From positions 1 through 64,000 of IMG/VR virus record IMGVR_UViG_3300027736_000029: DNA of 64,000 nucleotides. The stretch is one strand, 5' to 3'. The stretch is from a virus. Under the pieces are notes generated by a model that was not told the origin of the DNA, made no database searches, and was given only the letters and a program-made list of their open reading frames with translations. Made by a program: the position numbers and the translations under genes. Of this stretch, positions 38,350 to 47,775 are shown piece by piece; position 1 is the stretch's first letter, and each line of letters begins with the position of its first letter.

Positions 38350-40104
38350 TTAATCAATTCTCATTACATAAAAGGTCACACCTTCAACATCGATTTCATC
38401 CGCACTTCCATCATAACCATTTAGTGTGGTACCATATCCATCTTCTTCAACAATCCCTTTAATGAACGCATCTTTGTCTATATACTCATTCATTTCTAAT
38501 CCATACTCATTCATAAAACCTTCTACATCATTTTTTGCTTCTTGAACTCTACTTTCAATTATCTCTTCAAGTAAATCCTCAGGGAAATCACCTTCAGGGT
38601 CTTCTTTGATATCCTCAATCTCTGTGTCCATCTCGGTAATCTCATCATTCAACTCGTCAATCCTTTCTTCAATATCCTCATCATCCTCACCATCCATACT
38701 ACCCTCCAATTTGGTTATTAACTCTCTATATTTTTCTATCTTATCATTTAAAATTGCAATCTTTTCTTCTTGTTTTGTAGATAAATTTCTTTGGTCATTT
38801 TCCAAATAAGAATCAGGACTATCATAAACGTCTTGGTTGAATAAATCTTCGGCATATGAAATAACCGCATCCTCATCAATATGTTGTTGCACAAAATTAG
38901 AGTTAAATCCTTCATACCCTATATCATCAATTAATTGTTCAACATATTCATAAGCACTTGTTTCCATCTCATTCTCATCACCAACCACATATCTACGGTC
39001 TTCAACTTCAGGAGCTCCAATCACTTCAAACTCCGACGCATCATAATAAGTTCCTGTTGGGATAATATTATACACATCTATCTTGTTATCTAATTCGGTT
39101 AACTCATCTTCCAACTCACTTATTTCATCCAACAAATCACCTCTTACTTCTTCGTCATTATCATATTCCGCTTGAAGTCTGGTAATTTCATTTTCAATTC
39201 TTGCAATCTCACCTCGGTCTTGATTGGTCATTACTTCAATATCACCTTCTATCTCAAGAACTCGTAATAACGCATGTGCCTTCAATCCAATTTCAGGTGC
39301 GTTGGGTAACGCCCATTCATTCTCTTCACGTCTTTCTTGAGCGGCATTTTCTCTTTCTCTTAAAATTTGAGCTATTCTTAATTTTTCTAATCGGTCTCTT
39401 TCTTTTCGAGCCAACTCTTTATCACTATAAATCTTAACCTGTTCAGGATAAGTTGATTTAATATAATCATCAACTGAACTTAAAATCTCGTTTAACTTAT
39501 TTGTTCCAAAAATCCAACCACCATTAACCGTTGCATCCAAAGCATCATAATAAGTTTTATCCCCATCGAATTTTTGAAGTAATGCAACTTTATAGAACTT
39601 ATTATTACTTGGAGCATTTCGGTCCAAAATATAAAATAACTTACCGTCTTGATTGTATCTATTGAACTGGTAATCCGAATCAGCACTAGTACACCATTTA
39701 GTACCTTTACCATAATAACATGATGAATCATGGGTTAAAGGATTCACAACAAAAAATCTATCATCATCATAAACAACATTCCCACCTTCAACTTGTTTGA
39801 CTACTCGTCTTTGTCTTTCATCATATTGACTAATCGCCGAGAATAATTGTCCAACACTTTTATATTGGAAGATATCTGTTATAGGTAAGTTTGTTGATAC
39901 CCTTTCAAACTTATCTAAGGCTTGCTTGAGTTTTGAAAGGTTGTCTTCAAAATTAACCATGTCAAGATTTTTACCAACCCAATCCAAATATTTTTGTGGC
40001 ACCGCCCCAAGAATTTTATTTACATTCTCTGTACCAAACTTTTGTGAGTACTTGGCTTTGAAGTCGTCAACTCGTCCTTCTTGTATTAATTTTAAAAAAT
40101 CCAT
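38350..40104 (-). CDS. WCT-motif phage protein, paralogue 2, with acidic coiled coil
   Basis: 584 residues from ATG 40104 (MDFLKLIQEGRVDDFKAKY). SCYYGKGTKWCTSADSDYQF and GKLFYILDRNAP (about 155-190) match paralogues 1 and 3. Residues about 300-520 are long acidic coiled coils (DEISELEDELTELDNKI). TATTTATC lies about 15 nt upstream. The tag-like N-terminus and late-type box suggest a virion or assembly protein. Confidence 0.65.
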   Translation of the reverse strand: MDFLKLIQEGRVDDFKAKYSQKFGTENVNKILGAVPQKYLDWVGKNLDMVNFEDNLSKLKQALDKFERVSTNLPITDIFQYKSVGQLFSAISQYDERQRRVVKQVEGGNVVYDDDRFFVVNPLTHDSSCYYGKGTKWCTSADSDYQFNRYNQDGKLFYILDRNAPSNNKFYKVALLQKFDGDKTYYDALDATVNGGWIFGTNKLNEILSSVDDYIKSTYPEQVKIYSDKELARKERDRLEKLRIAQILRERENAAQERREENEWALPNAPEIGLKAHALLRVLEIEGDIEVMTNQDRGEIARIENEITRLQAEYDNDEEVRGDLLDEISELEDELTELDNKIDVYNIIPTGTYYDASEFEVIGAPEVEDRRYVVGDENEMETSAYEYVEQLIDDIGYEGFNSNFVQQHIDEDAVISYAEDLFNQDVYDSPDSYLENDQRNLSTKQEEKIAILNDKIEKYRELITKLEGSMDGEDDEDIEERIDELNDEITEMDTEIEDIKEDPEGDFPEDLLEEIIESRVQEAKNDVEGFMNEYGLEMNEYIDKDAFIKGIVEEDGYGTTLNGYDGSADEIDVEGVTFYVMRID

Positions 40105-40200
40105 TGTATCTTTAATTGATAAATATTCTTTTACTCTTATATTTCCACAAAGATAGTATTTATTATCAGGAAACAAATAAACTAACTAAAATACAATACC

Positions 40201-40362
40201 ATGGGATGCGGATGCAAAAATAACGGAAACCAATCACAACAGCCTTCACCTCAACAGGTTCAACAGGCTGCAGCTCAAAGACAACAAACTAACGAAAGTG
40301 TCAAATCAGCCATTAAAAAAACGGTTGAGAAGTACTACAACGTAAACAAAACGAGTAAGTAA
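40201..40362 (+). CDS. Small MGCGCK protein
   Basis: 53 residues: MGCGCKNNGNQSQQPSPQQV then a helical basic end SAIKKTVEKYYNVNKTSK. Small proteins with MGCGCK and KKTVEKYYNVNK ends recur in large phages. The three-residue Cys cluster may bind metal. Its own terminator follows. Confidence 0.65.
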   Translation: MGCGCKNNGNQSQQPSPQQVQQAAAQRQQTNESVKSAIKKTVEKYYNVNKTSK

Positions 40363-40387
40363 TCTAACACATTTAAGAAATTAATGA

Positions 40388-40414
40388 GGGGACAATGAAA
40401 ATTGTCCCTTTTTT
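40388..40414 (+). terminator. Rho-independent terminator with GAAA loop
   Basis: GGGACAAT-GAAA-ATTGTCCC then T6. Perfect 8-bp stem, 26 nt after the stop of 40201-40362. Confidence 0.9.
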
Positions 40415-40428
40415 CGTATTTATATTAT

Positions 40429-41415
40429 ATGGACATTAATGAATTAATAGAAAAGTTTAATGATGGAGATACTGATTTTATTCAGTACTTTAACGACATT
40501 GATACATTTCTTAAGTTTGTTAATAAAAGAGGTCTAATTAATGAGTTAGACCCTGAAGGAAAACTTTCCGAACATTATCAAAACGAATTACTATTATTTT
40601 ATTACGAAAACGATAAACAAAAGTTTTGGGAATATGTGTTGAAGTATTTGAATGATGTTGAATTAGTTGATGGAGTTCCATATCTTATTCTCGATAGTAT
40701 AGGAGAACTATCCGCATTATTCTGTGATGGAAACAGATATGATATATCTCAAGATACTGTTGAAGGCATATTATCAGGTGAATATGATAGAGATTTTTAT
40801 TACGATTCAACTGATGATGTTTACAGAGATGTCATTCAAGAACTTACCAAAGAAAATTTAAAGAGATTAAAAGAGTATATCATTCAAACTTTAGATGGTC
40901 AACAATTATCCACAGATACGGAAGTACTTGAGTCTATCGCTCAAAGAGAAAATACTGAATATGTTACTGTAAATGAATCTAACATTGACGAAATAGTTGA
41001 CGATGAGGAAACTATGAATGAATTAATGAAAGACGAATTAGGAGACCTTAAAAGTGAATTATATATTATTTATAATTCTTCATATAACTCAGCATATGAA
41101 GAAGAATTATTCGAAGATATTATGGGAGAACTTTCAAAATATTTTGGTGATGGTGAATGGGTAACAAGACCTCACACTTGGAAAAATGATACTGAAGTAC
41201 AAAGATATAAGGCACCAATACACAACTTTGAAAGTAACATTGTTGATTATTTAAGAGAAAACAAAAGTTATAGTTACGGGACACTTGAATATTGGGGCGA
41301 TTACTTGGGTGTTATAAAAGACCAAAACGATTGTTTATCTGTAATACCTCCTGATTATCCTGACTCAAGAAAAGTAGATAAAAATATCAACTTGTACTTT
41401 AACGATTACATTTAA
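40429..41415 (+). CDS. Large acidic hypothetical protein
   Basis: 328 residues from ATG 40429 (MDINELIEKFNDGDTDFIQY), preceded by TATTTATA and 4 nt. About a quarter of residues are Asp or Glu. No domain recognised. Such acidity recalls DNA mimics or internal scaffold proteins, but that is speculation. Confidence 0.65.
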   Translation: MDINELIEKFNDGDTDFIQYFNDIDTFLKFVNKRGLINELDPEGKLSEHYQNELLLFYYENDKQKFWEYVLKYLNDVELVDGVPYLILDSIGELSALFCDGNRYDISQDTVEGILSGEYDRDFYYDSTDDVYRDVIQELTKENLKRLKEYIIQTLDGQQLSTDTEVLESIAQRENTEYVTVNESNIDEIVDDEETMNELMKDELGDLKSELYIIYNSSYNSAYEEELFEDIMGELSKYFGDGEWVTRPHTWKNDTEVQRYKAPIHNFESNIVDYLRENKSYSYGTLEYWGDYLGVIKDQNDCLSVIPPDYPDSRKVDKNINLYFNDYI

Positions 41416-41477
41416 TATTCTTTTTACGAATTAAATTGTTTATACTTAAACAATAATAAATTCCAAAAGAAATACCA

Positions 41478-42239
41478 ATGATATTAAAATCACCAACAAG
41501 CAAACTATCAATAGTTAATTTATTTGCAGATTTCATATTAAATCAAATTCCAAAAGACGAGGAAAGTATTATCCAAGTCGCCGACTGTTTAAACTTTTAT
41601 GTAATCAAAGGTAAAACAACCTATAAAGAAACTTTGGACATTGCAAAAATAAAAGATGAATTCACCTCAAAGTTTAAAGAACAATTAGTTGACCTAAAAT
41701 TAACTCATACAATTGATTTAATCGATTATAATTCCAAATTGAACCCGTTAGATGAAATAACATTTTCATATCATAACAACTCAAGTAATTGCTCGTATCA
41801 TAAGCATCAGTGTGATGAATATTTAATTGATGATACAAAGTCTTACGACCATAACTTTCATGTAAAACCAATCTTGGAAGACAATAACTTAATTTTTTGT
41901 TCCGAGTTCCCTCATGGTTATTCATTGAAACAGGGAAGGTTGATGTATTACTACGGAAAACATATTTTCTATAACATCCCATACAACTATCCATTCTCAA
42001 CCTTGACATTCACGATGTCAACAAAAAAAGACGAATCAGGTGATAACCAATTCTCAGTTAAAAACTCACACCAAAAAGAAGATGAAACATTAAAGTCTGC
42101 AATCTTGGATGTATTTGATTTTGATATGTCTTGGTTAGAGACAGAAATGAAAAAAGTGGATTGGTCTATTGAATTAACCAACCCACTTCAGGAATACGAC
42201 CTTATTAAAAAGAAAGTAAAAGACTTTGTAATTTTTTAA
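41478..42239 (+). CDS. Hypothetical protein with Cys/His cluster
   Basis: 253 residues (MILKSPTSKLSIVNLFADFI). A middle segment SYHNNSSNCSYHKHQCDEY (about 96-115) has clustered His and Cys, possibly metal binding. Overlaps the convergent glutaredoxin gene by 4 nt. Function unknown. Confidence 0.6.
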   Translation: MILKSPTSKLSIVNLFADFILNQIPKDEESIIQVADCLNFYVIKGKTTYKETLDIAKIKDEFTSKFKEQLVDLKLTHTIDLIDYNSKLNPLDEITFSYHNNSSNCSYHKHQCDEYLIDDTKSYDHNFHVKPILEDNNLIFCSEFPHGYSLKQGRLMYYYGKHIFYNIPYNYPFSTLTFTMSTKKDESGDNQFSVKNSHQKEDETLKSAILDVFDFDMSWLETEMKKVDWSIELTNPLQEYDLIKKKVKDFVIF

Positions 42240-42541
42240 ATCAGACCAAGTTTTTGTCTGTGTTCCTGAATAATTGTAACCGCTTCACTTAATTCGTTGT
42301 AATTTCTTTCAGGAGCATATAAAAATGATTCATGTTTGTCGCCATCTTCTTCAATGATTAACATTGCCGGTATCATGTCATTCTCTGTAATCTCAACAAA
42401 GATATCATACTCATCTTTATAATCATCAATATCTCGGTCAAAAAATTCAATTCCCTCATTAGTTAACATTTCTTTAAAGTCAGTACAAAACGGACATCCG
42501 TTCATTGTATAGACAACCACATTTAAATCTTTCATACTCAT
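42236..42541 (-). CDS. Glutaredoxin
   Basis: 101 residues. VVVYTMNGCPFCTDFKEML carries the CPFC active site, with MIPAM as the cis-Pro loop. Starts at the TAATG overlap with the thioredoxin stop, so the two are coupled. It may feed ribonucleotide reductase or keep phage proteins reduced. Confidence 0.88.
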   Translation of the reverse strand: MSMKDLNVVVYTMNGCPFCTDFKEMLTNEGIEFFDRDIDDYKDEYDIFVEITENDMIPAMLIIEEDGDKHESFLYAPERNYNELSEAVTIIQEHRQKLGLI

Positions 42542-42861
42542 TAAGTAAGTAATTCAAGAACTTCTGTTGGTGACATTACACCCGCCCTTGAAAAGACTTC
42601 AGAACCTTCTTTGAATATTTTTATTGTTGGTACGCTTCTAACACCCAACTCCATCATAAATTTCATGTCGTTATCTACATCGAATTTATAAATATTATAC
42701 TTAGGTCTGTCAGTTGATTCACTAATTAATGATTCATTTACTTTACCCAAATTGCTTAACATAACTTTACATGGTCCACACCAAGTGGCATATAAATCTA
42801 ATACGAAGTTTTCTCCGTTGCTAATCTTTTCTCTAAGTTCATTTGTTGTTAATTGTTCCAT
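42541..42861 (-). CDS. Thioredoxin
   Basis: 106 residues. FVLDLYATWCGPCKVML holds the classic WCGPC site and VRSVPTIKIF the cis-Pro loop. Full-length, cytoplasmic. Overlaps the upstream gene by 23 nt. Confidence 0.92.
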   Translation of the reverse strand: MEQLTTNELREKISNGENFVLDLYATWCGPCKVMLSNLGKVNESLISESTDRPKYNIYKFDVDNDMKFMMELGVRSVPTIKIFKEGSEVFSRAGVMSPTEVLELLT

Positions 42862-43174
42862 TCTTATATGTTTTTAATAATTGTTTTATAAATAATTTTA
42901 ATTCGTTTAATTGTTCTTCTTTATAATAAATAACCAAAGTTTTCTTATCGACACAATCTTTAAATAAATATAAATAAAATGGTTGTTTGGTTTTATATAT
43001 TTTACTTTTGATTTTAATTTCATCCATTTCAAACTCCATCCAACTATCACTAAAAACTGTAGTAAATGCACGACCATCCAAGAACTTTATAAAGTCATCA
43101 GGAACCTCAAGTTCCAACGTTGAGAATAATTTTCCATCTTCAAGTTTTTCAATATATTCTGGTTTACTTACCAT
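42839..43174 (-). CDS. Hypothetical protein
   Basis: 111 residues (MVSKPEYIEKLEDGKLFSTL). Alpha/beta, with a basic C-terminal tail. Overlaps both neighbours (7 and 23 nt) inside the 44820-42236 operon. Function unknown. Confidence 0.6.
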   Translation of the reverse strand: MVSKPEYIEKLEDGKLFSTLELEVPDDFIKFLDGRAFTTVFSDSWMEFEMDEIKIKSKIYKTKQPFYLYLFKDCVDKKTLVIYYKEEQLNELKLFIKQLLKTYKNGTINNK

Positions 43175-44820
43175 ATGTTCTCAATTTTGTCTTTATCCCA
43201 GACCAAACGGCCATCATCCCTCCAATAAGAAGTAGACTCAAGTTCCAAACCAGACTTGTGAACCTTTTTAATTTTGACTGTATCGAATTTTTCATCTTTA
43301 ACATAATATAACATACGTCCATCCAATTTAAATAGAACGTCATCCCATTCTTCAGTTAATTTCTTATTAAACCTACCCAAAGATTGAACTCGGTCAACAT
43401 AAATAGTCTTGGAAACTAACGCCTGACTTAATTTATATTCAACGGTGGCTCTAACATCTGAATCAACCCCACCCTGACGCAAAGACACAATCATTGAACC
43501 ACACTTACCAATATATGTTTTAACACAATTGGATTGAATTGCACTCTCCTGATTATAGCTCTTACTGTTATCCAACAACACAGGATAATAAACTTCACCA
43601 CCATGTTCAATTGGTTCACTTATGACCCGATAACTATAGTCAGGGTACTTACGATAGTAGGTACCTTCTCTATATGACTGTATTTTATCTACCCAATCCA
43701 AATGTTCACCCCTAAAATCACTTTTATCGTCATCAGATGACATCCATTTAATATTTGGTTCATACAACTTCAAATCACAATAAAATCTCATATGGTCATA
43801 GAATGTATGAGCGTCCAATGTACCATGTATAACAACATGTCTAAACAATTTAAACACACGTTTCAATTCTTCATTGGTGACAAATTCTTTAAAGTCTACA
43901 GGTAACGGATAATAATTAATGTTTGAATTCAAACATCCCAAAATTAACTCATAGTCTTGATTAACCCAATCGTCATTAAACATATTACGAGCCAAGGTAA
44001 GCATTGGAAGATTCAAACCTTCACAATTGTGTAAGGCTTTCTTAATCTGTTTACCCGATAACTCATTGCGTACCATAACGGCATCAACCATTCTATTATC
44101 AGTTTTCTTAAGAATTTTTTTAATCTCAGGTCCGAACCACTCATTCGTGTAAATATGGAAATTGTTAGGAAACTTAACCCCTCGTTTATTTAAATAAAAC
44201 TTAAATAACCTTTGATTATTGGTTAACACTCCAAAATTATCAATGGGGTCAATCGTTTGAATAAAAACTTCCAAAGCTTCTTGAGTACAATCCACATCAA
44301 GATTAGAATCCACACGTCTTATACAATTCCTAATTGACAAACTCAAATTATTCAAAGGTTCGCCAATAAAGTAATTTCTATTGATTCGTTTTTTTGATTT
44401 TCTTTTTAAGTGGTAGTTATCAATACCTCCAACATACACATCACCAGTCTTGGTGTTCACACTAATAAATTCAACGTGTTTAATTGTCTTGAACCAAACA
44501 ACACCCGGTCTTCTGTGTTTATAACCCCAGAATAATTTAATAGCAACTTTATCCCCATCTCTTTCAACTACAATAGTTACATTATTTCTAGTAACCGAAT
44601 ACAATTGGTCAGCAAATCGGGTAACAAACTCTTCCTCTGTTTTATTGGTTTTTTTATAAATAAATAATGGATGTTTTTTTGTTGGTTCAGGACCATCTTC
44701 AAGTTCAAAATTGAGGGTTTGACTTTGAATCATTCTCTTTACATAAGGGAACTCACTATAAGATTCGTGCTCAATAGTTTCATAGCTCACGAACTCTTTT
44801 TTGAATAACACCTCCTTCAT
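43168..44820 (-). CDS. PcfJ-like protein
   Basis: 550 residues. The C-terminal region YNQESAIQSNCVKTYIGKCG then SMIVSLRQGG and ATVEYKL matches the HCVxxY ... IxSxR ... TVE layout of PcfJ-type domains from mobile elements, with Asn for the usual His. N-terminal about 400 residues are unassigned. A full host-type promoter precedes it, with a leaderless start after 4 nt. First gene of the redox operon. Confidence 0.6.
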   Translation of the reverse strand: MKEVLFKKEFVSYETIEHESYSEFPYVKRMIQSQTLNFELEDGPEPTKKHPLFIYKKTNKTEEEFVTRFADQLYSVTRNNVTIVVERDGDKVAIKLFWGYKHRRPGVVWFKTIKHVEFISVNTKTGDVYVGGIDNYHLKRKSKKRINRNYFIGEPLNNLSLSIRNCIRRVDSNLDVDCTQEALEVFIQTIDPIDNFGVLTNNQRLFKFYLNKRGVKFPNNFHIYTNEWFGPEIKKILKKTDNRMVDAVMVRNELSGKQIKKALHNCEGLNLPMLTLARNMFNDDWVNQDYELILGCLNSNINYYPLPVDFKEFVTNEELKRVFKLFRHVVIHGTLDAHTFYDHMRFYCDLKLYEPNIKWMSSDDDKSDFRGEHLDWVDKIQSYREGTYYRKYPDYSYRVISEPIEHGGEVYYPVLLDNSKSYNQESAIQSNCVKTYIGKCGSMIVSLRQGGVDSDVRATVEYKLSQALVSKTIYVDRVQSLGRFNKKLTEEWDDVLFKLDGRMLYYVKDEKFDTVKIKKVHKSGLELESTSYWRDDGRLVWDKDKIENIW

Positions 44821-44824
44821 ATTA

Positions 44825-44855
44825 CAAAGATAATAAAAAAAGAATGGGAGACAAA
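44825..44855 (-). promoter_or_regulatory. Host-type promoter TTTG-N19-TATCTTTG
   Basis: TTTG at 44852-44855 and TATCTTTG at 44825-44832 on the minus strand; ATG follows after 4 nt. The -33 box lies in the loop of the upstream terminator. Confidence 0.7.
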
Positions 44856-44867
44856 ATATCTCCCATT
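44834..44867 (-). terminator. Rho-independent terminator
   Basis: Minus strand: AATGGGAGA, 7-base loop, TCTCCCATT then CTTTTTTT. Perfect 9-bp stem after the 44880 gene. Confidence 0.85.
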
Positions 44868-44879
44868 ATTTTATAAACC

Positions 44880-45164
44880 TTAATTCAAGATAATATTACC
44901 AAATTTTGTTTCCATGATAAAACTTTCCAACTTCTTCTTTGGTTTTTGTGGGTCACCTCCATTAACCACCACACAAATTTCAAGAATCTGTTTTTGAGTT
45001 AGTGACGGGTCATCACCTTTTTGAGTATTTTCTAAAGACATTAGTTTAACCTTTCGATAAAACTCATCTTCCTTCCCTTTGGGAATAAGTGTAAATAAGT
45101 CATCTGGATTTTCCCTGAAGAACTTGATGAAGTTATTCATGTATATTTCAACATCAACATTCAT
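44880..45164 (-). CDS. Conserved small phage protein
   Basis: 94 residues. FIKFFRENPDDLFTLIPKGK followed by FYRKVKLMSLENTQKGDDP and LTQKQILEIC is a pattern I associate with small phage proteins of unknown role. All-helical. A later in-frame ATG (residue 9) is a possible start. Confidence 0.6.
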   Translation of the reverse strand: MNVDVEIYMNNFIKFFRENPDDLFTLIPKGKEDEFYRKVKLMSLENTQKGDDPSLTQKQILEICVVVNGGDPQKPKKKLESFIMETKFGNIILN

Positions 45165-45190
45165 TATAATAAAATTTAATAGTTAAACAA

Positions 45191-46510
45191 TTAATCTTGA
45201 AGGTCCCACATTCCTGGACCCATTTCAGTGCCCTTAGCCTTGATTGATTCAGGTACTTGTACGTTATTACTACCCTTAAGATTCAAGAAGTATAAACTTG
45301 GTAAATCTGCAATACAATCAGGAATACTTCTAAGTTTTTCGTTGTTGTTTAACGCCAAGAATCTTAATTTAGGTAAAGTACAGATTGAATCAGGTATGCT
45401 TTCAATACAATTATCCAAGATAATACCTGTTAAATCTTTGAATCTTCCAATTTCTTCAGGGATATTAATAATAAAACCATTTTTATCTCTGTTTTGAATA
45501 TGAAATTCTTTCAATGTGTTAGGTAAATTACCAATTAAATCATCCAATCCGTATAATCCAATAAATTTACCAACCGCACCATGACTGAAACTATCAATAA
45601 CTAATTTCTCACCACCAATTGTTAAACCTTTTGCAAATTCAGGTTTGAAGAAATTTTTCAACTCTGTCATTGGTCCGTTTAATAATTGAACCAAATCTTG
45701 TTGACGGTCATCCTTATCCATAAATTGATTCGATGGGAAGTGGAACTGATATCTATTTTTTGGTAATCCTGTTTCAGCAGTAACATCAGAGTCATTTGGG
45801 TTAAATATAACATATAAAGGACCATCTTTAATGTATCGGTTAAACCATTGGTCGGTACCAGGTGTTGAAGTACACCATCTAGTTTCTACATTGTTTCCTC
45901 CATAAAAACAAGCGGCCTCTTTACCTACAGGTCCTTTGTTTTCAATTTCAATAACTCTCCATGTTGGTCCATCAAATACCAATTTAGCTCCAGGGTGAAC
46001 AGGTGCTAACTTTCTTTCAGCCTTAGTTGTTGTCGCCAAAGTCAAGTCAAAGTCCTTAACCGTATCGTATAATGTGTCAGGAGTTAACTTATTGATATCT
46101 CTCATATCTTGAGGGATTTTACCTTTAAACTTTTCAAACTTTGCAAGGTCATCTGTAACCTTATATAAATCCTCCATGAAAGTGTCTTTCACTTGTTGAA
46201 CTTCACGTTCATAACCTGATTCACCAGGTTGTCTTTCGGTTTTTGGCATTAAGTATCGTTTAATCAACCATTGAACGTATTTACCAGCTTTAACCTTCTC
46301 AAGTTCTTTTGAGTCGGCGTTAGTTAAATCAACGTTATTTAACCTTGTTGTTGGGTCAGCTTCAACTAACTTGTTAAACTCTTCCCTGCTCATCTTAGGC
46401 TTTACCTTATTACCTTCTTTATCTTTAGATGGCTTAGTAAGTGCGTCAGACAACAATTCAAATCTTGATTGTTCTAAAATGACCTTTTTTAATATTGACG
46501 TGAATTTCAT
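45191..46510 (-). CDS. WCT-motif phage protein, paralogue 3, with leucine-rich repeats
   Basis: 439 residues from ATG 46510. N-terminus MKFTSILKKVILEQSRFELL is tag-like. ACFYGGNNVETRWCTSTPGT and GPLYVIFNPND form the WCT domain. Residues about 320-425 hold leucine-rich repeats (IPEEIGRFKDLTGIILDN, SIPDSICTLPKLRFLALNNN, SIPDCIADLPSLYFLNLKG), a protein-binding horseshoe. Fusion of the two is unusual. TATTTATA lies about 20 nt upstream. Confidence 0.75.
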   Translation of the reverse strand: MKFTSILKKVILEQSRFELLSDALTKPSKDKEGNKVKPKMSREEFNKLVEADPTTRLNNVDLTNADSKELEKVKAGKYVQWLIKRYLMPKTERQPGESGYEREVQQVKDTFMEDLYKVTDDLAKFEKFKGKIPQDMRDINKLTPDTLYDTVKDFDLTLATTTKAERKLAPVHPGAKLVFDGPTWRVIEIENKGPVGKEAACFYGGNNVETRWCTSTPGTDQWFNRYIKDGPLYVIFNPNDSDVTAETGLPKNRYQFHFPSNQFMDKDDRQQDLVQLLNGPMTELKNFFKPEFAKGLTIGGEKLVIDSFSHGAVGKFIGLYGLDDLIGNLPNTLKEFHIQNRDKNGFIINIPEEIGRFKDLTGIILDNCIESIPDSICTLPKLRFLALNNNEKLRSIPDCIADLPSLYFLNLKGSNNVQVPESIKAKGTEMGPGMWDLQD

Positions 46511-46556
46511 CTTTGTTATTTTATTACTATAAATATATTGACGATACAAAAATAAC

Positions 46557-47396
46557 TCAATAATTCAAGATTAACAACTCTTCCCCCATATTTTGTTTCG
46601 TTCCCTTCTTCGCGGCTGCGGCTTTTGCAAACTCTTTTCTCTCCCAACGGTACTGTTCTTCGGGAAACCATTCATGTAATAACTCAAAATCGTAGTAGGA
46701 TAAACTAAACTTACCTTGAACATTATGTAATACATTTGCAAGTCTTTCGTGGTCTTTTCTGTCGAAGTCATGGTTATTATAATAGTTCTCAGTCTTCCAA
46801 TATGGTGGGTCCAAATAGATATAGGTGGTTGGTGAATCATACTTTGTAATTACATCCGCAAAGTCCATATTCTCGACCTCAGTTATTTTTAAGAAATGTT
46901 CAACCCAATCAGGTTTAGATAACTTATCTCTAAATGTAAGGTACTTTGATTTGTATTTACCCTTTAAGTCTATGAATGAACTTGTCTCAGGTTTACTACC
47001 GCTAAACACTTGAGTTAAAACATAAGCATATTTTGCTGCAACATTATAATCAGGATAATTGATGGTAAATCCACTACCAAATACTTCAGATTGAAACTCT
47101 ACAAATTGTTCTTTATATATTGACGGTGTAGTTTCCTCACCGAATTGTTGACATGGAATTGAATTAATTGATTCCAATAATTGTTCAGGATTCTTGATAC
47201 ATTGAAATAAATTGTAGTTGAGTGGGTTAAAATCATTATAGACAACTTTCTTAAGATTTGGGAATTGCGTTAAATCCATGTTGAAGAAACACCAAAACAT
47301 TCCTCCGAATGTCTCAACATAAGTCTCCATATCTTTATCATAGAAAGGGACAATCCACTTTCCAATTTTACTTTTACCTCCGATGTATGATAGCAT
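46557..47396 (-). CDS. Dam-like adenine DNA methyltransferase
   Basis: 279 residues from ATG 47396 (MLSYIGGKSKIGKWIVPF). ETFGGMFWCFFN is the SAM motif and TYIYLDPPYW the catalytic DPPY, in alpha-class (MethyltransfD12) order. Usual targets are GATC-like sites; the target here is unknown. Orphan, no nuclease neighbour. Confidence 0.88.
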   Translation of the reverse strand: MLSYIGGKSKIGKWIVPFYDKDMETYVETFGGMFWCFFNMDLTQFPNLKKVVYNDFNPLNYNLFQCIKNPEQLLESINSIPCQQFGEETTPSIYKEQFVEFQSEVFGSGFTINYPDYNVAAKYAYVLTQVFSGSKPETSSFIDLKGKYKSKYLTFRDKLSKPDWVEHFLKITEVENMDFADVITKYDSPTTYIYLDPPYWKTENYYNNHDFDRKDHERLANVLHNVQGKFSLSYYDFELLHEWFPEEQYRWERKEFAKAAAAKKGTKQNMGEELLILNY

Positions 47397-47444
47397 ATTT
47401 TTACGTTTATACAAGTATAAGAAAAAAACATAAAAAGGCAAATT

Positions 47445-47621
47445 TTATTTGTAACAATTTTTGTATGGTCGACAAGATGCCTTCTGAGTAAATCCCATAT
47501 CTTTACATGAAGTAGATTCACAATAGGATTTACTATACTTACGAGGTTTCTTATATTCTTCTTGTTCTTTCTCGTCAAGATATTGATAAAGAACTCTTTT
47601 AATAATTTGCTCAATTAACAT
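47445..47621 (-). CDS. Small cysteine-rich phage protein
   Basis: 58 residues from ATG 47621 (MLIEQIIKRVLYQYLDEKEQ), chosen because TATTTATG-AGT-ATG fits the late-type spacing. The end CESTSCKDMGFTQKASCRPY has four spaced Cys and is conserved in small phage proteins (MGFxQKASC motif). The N-terminus is tag-like. Confidence 0.7.
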   Translation of the reverse strand: MLIEQIIKRVLYQYLDEKEQEEYKKPRKYSKSYCESTSCKDMGFTQKASCRPYKNCYK

Positions 47622-47631
47622 ACTCATAAAT

Positions 47632-47775
47632 ATGACAGAAGGTTGTAAAACATGTAAACAAAAAGGTCCTGGTAAATTTCAGATTGGAGCTATAGTATTA
47701 GGATTCTATGTATTAGGGATGACCATATACGGAACATATACTTTAGTTAACGATATTATTAGTTACTTTAAATAA
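47632..47775 (+). CDS. Small CxxC membrane protein
   Basis: 47 residues: [16 protein letters not shown] then one membrane helix ([19 protein letters not shown]). Divergent from the previous gene and overlapping the DnaJ gene end by 8 nt. Type seen in Bacteroidota phages; function unknown. Confidence 0.65.
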   Translation: MTEGCKTCKQKGPGKFQIGAIVLGFYVLGMTIYGTYTLVNDIISYFK

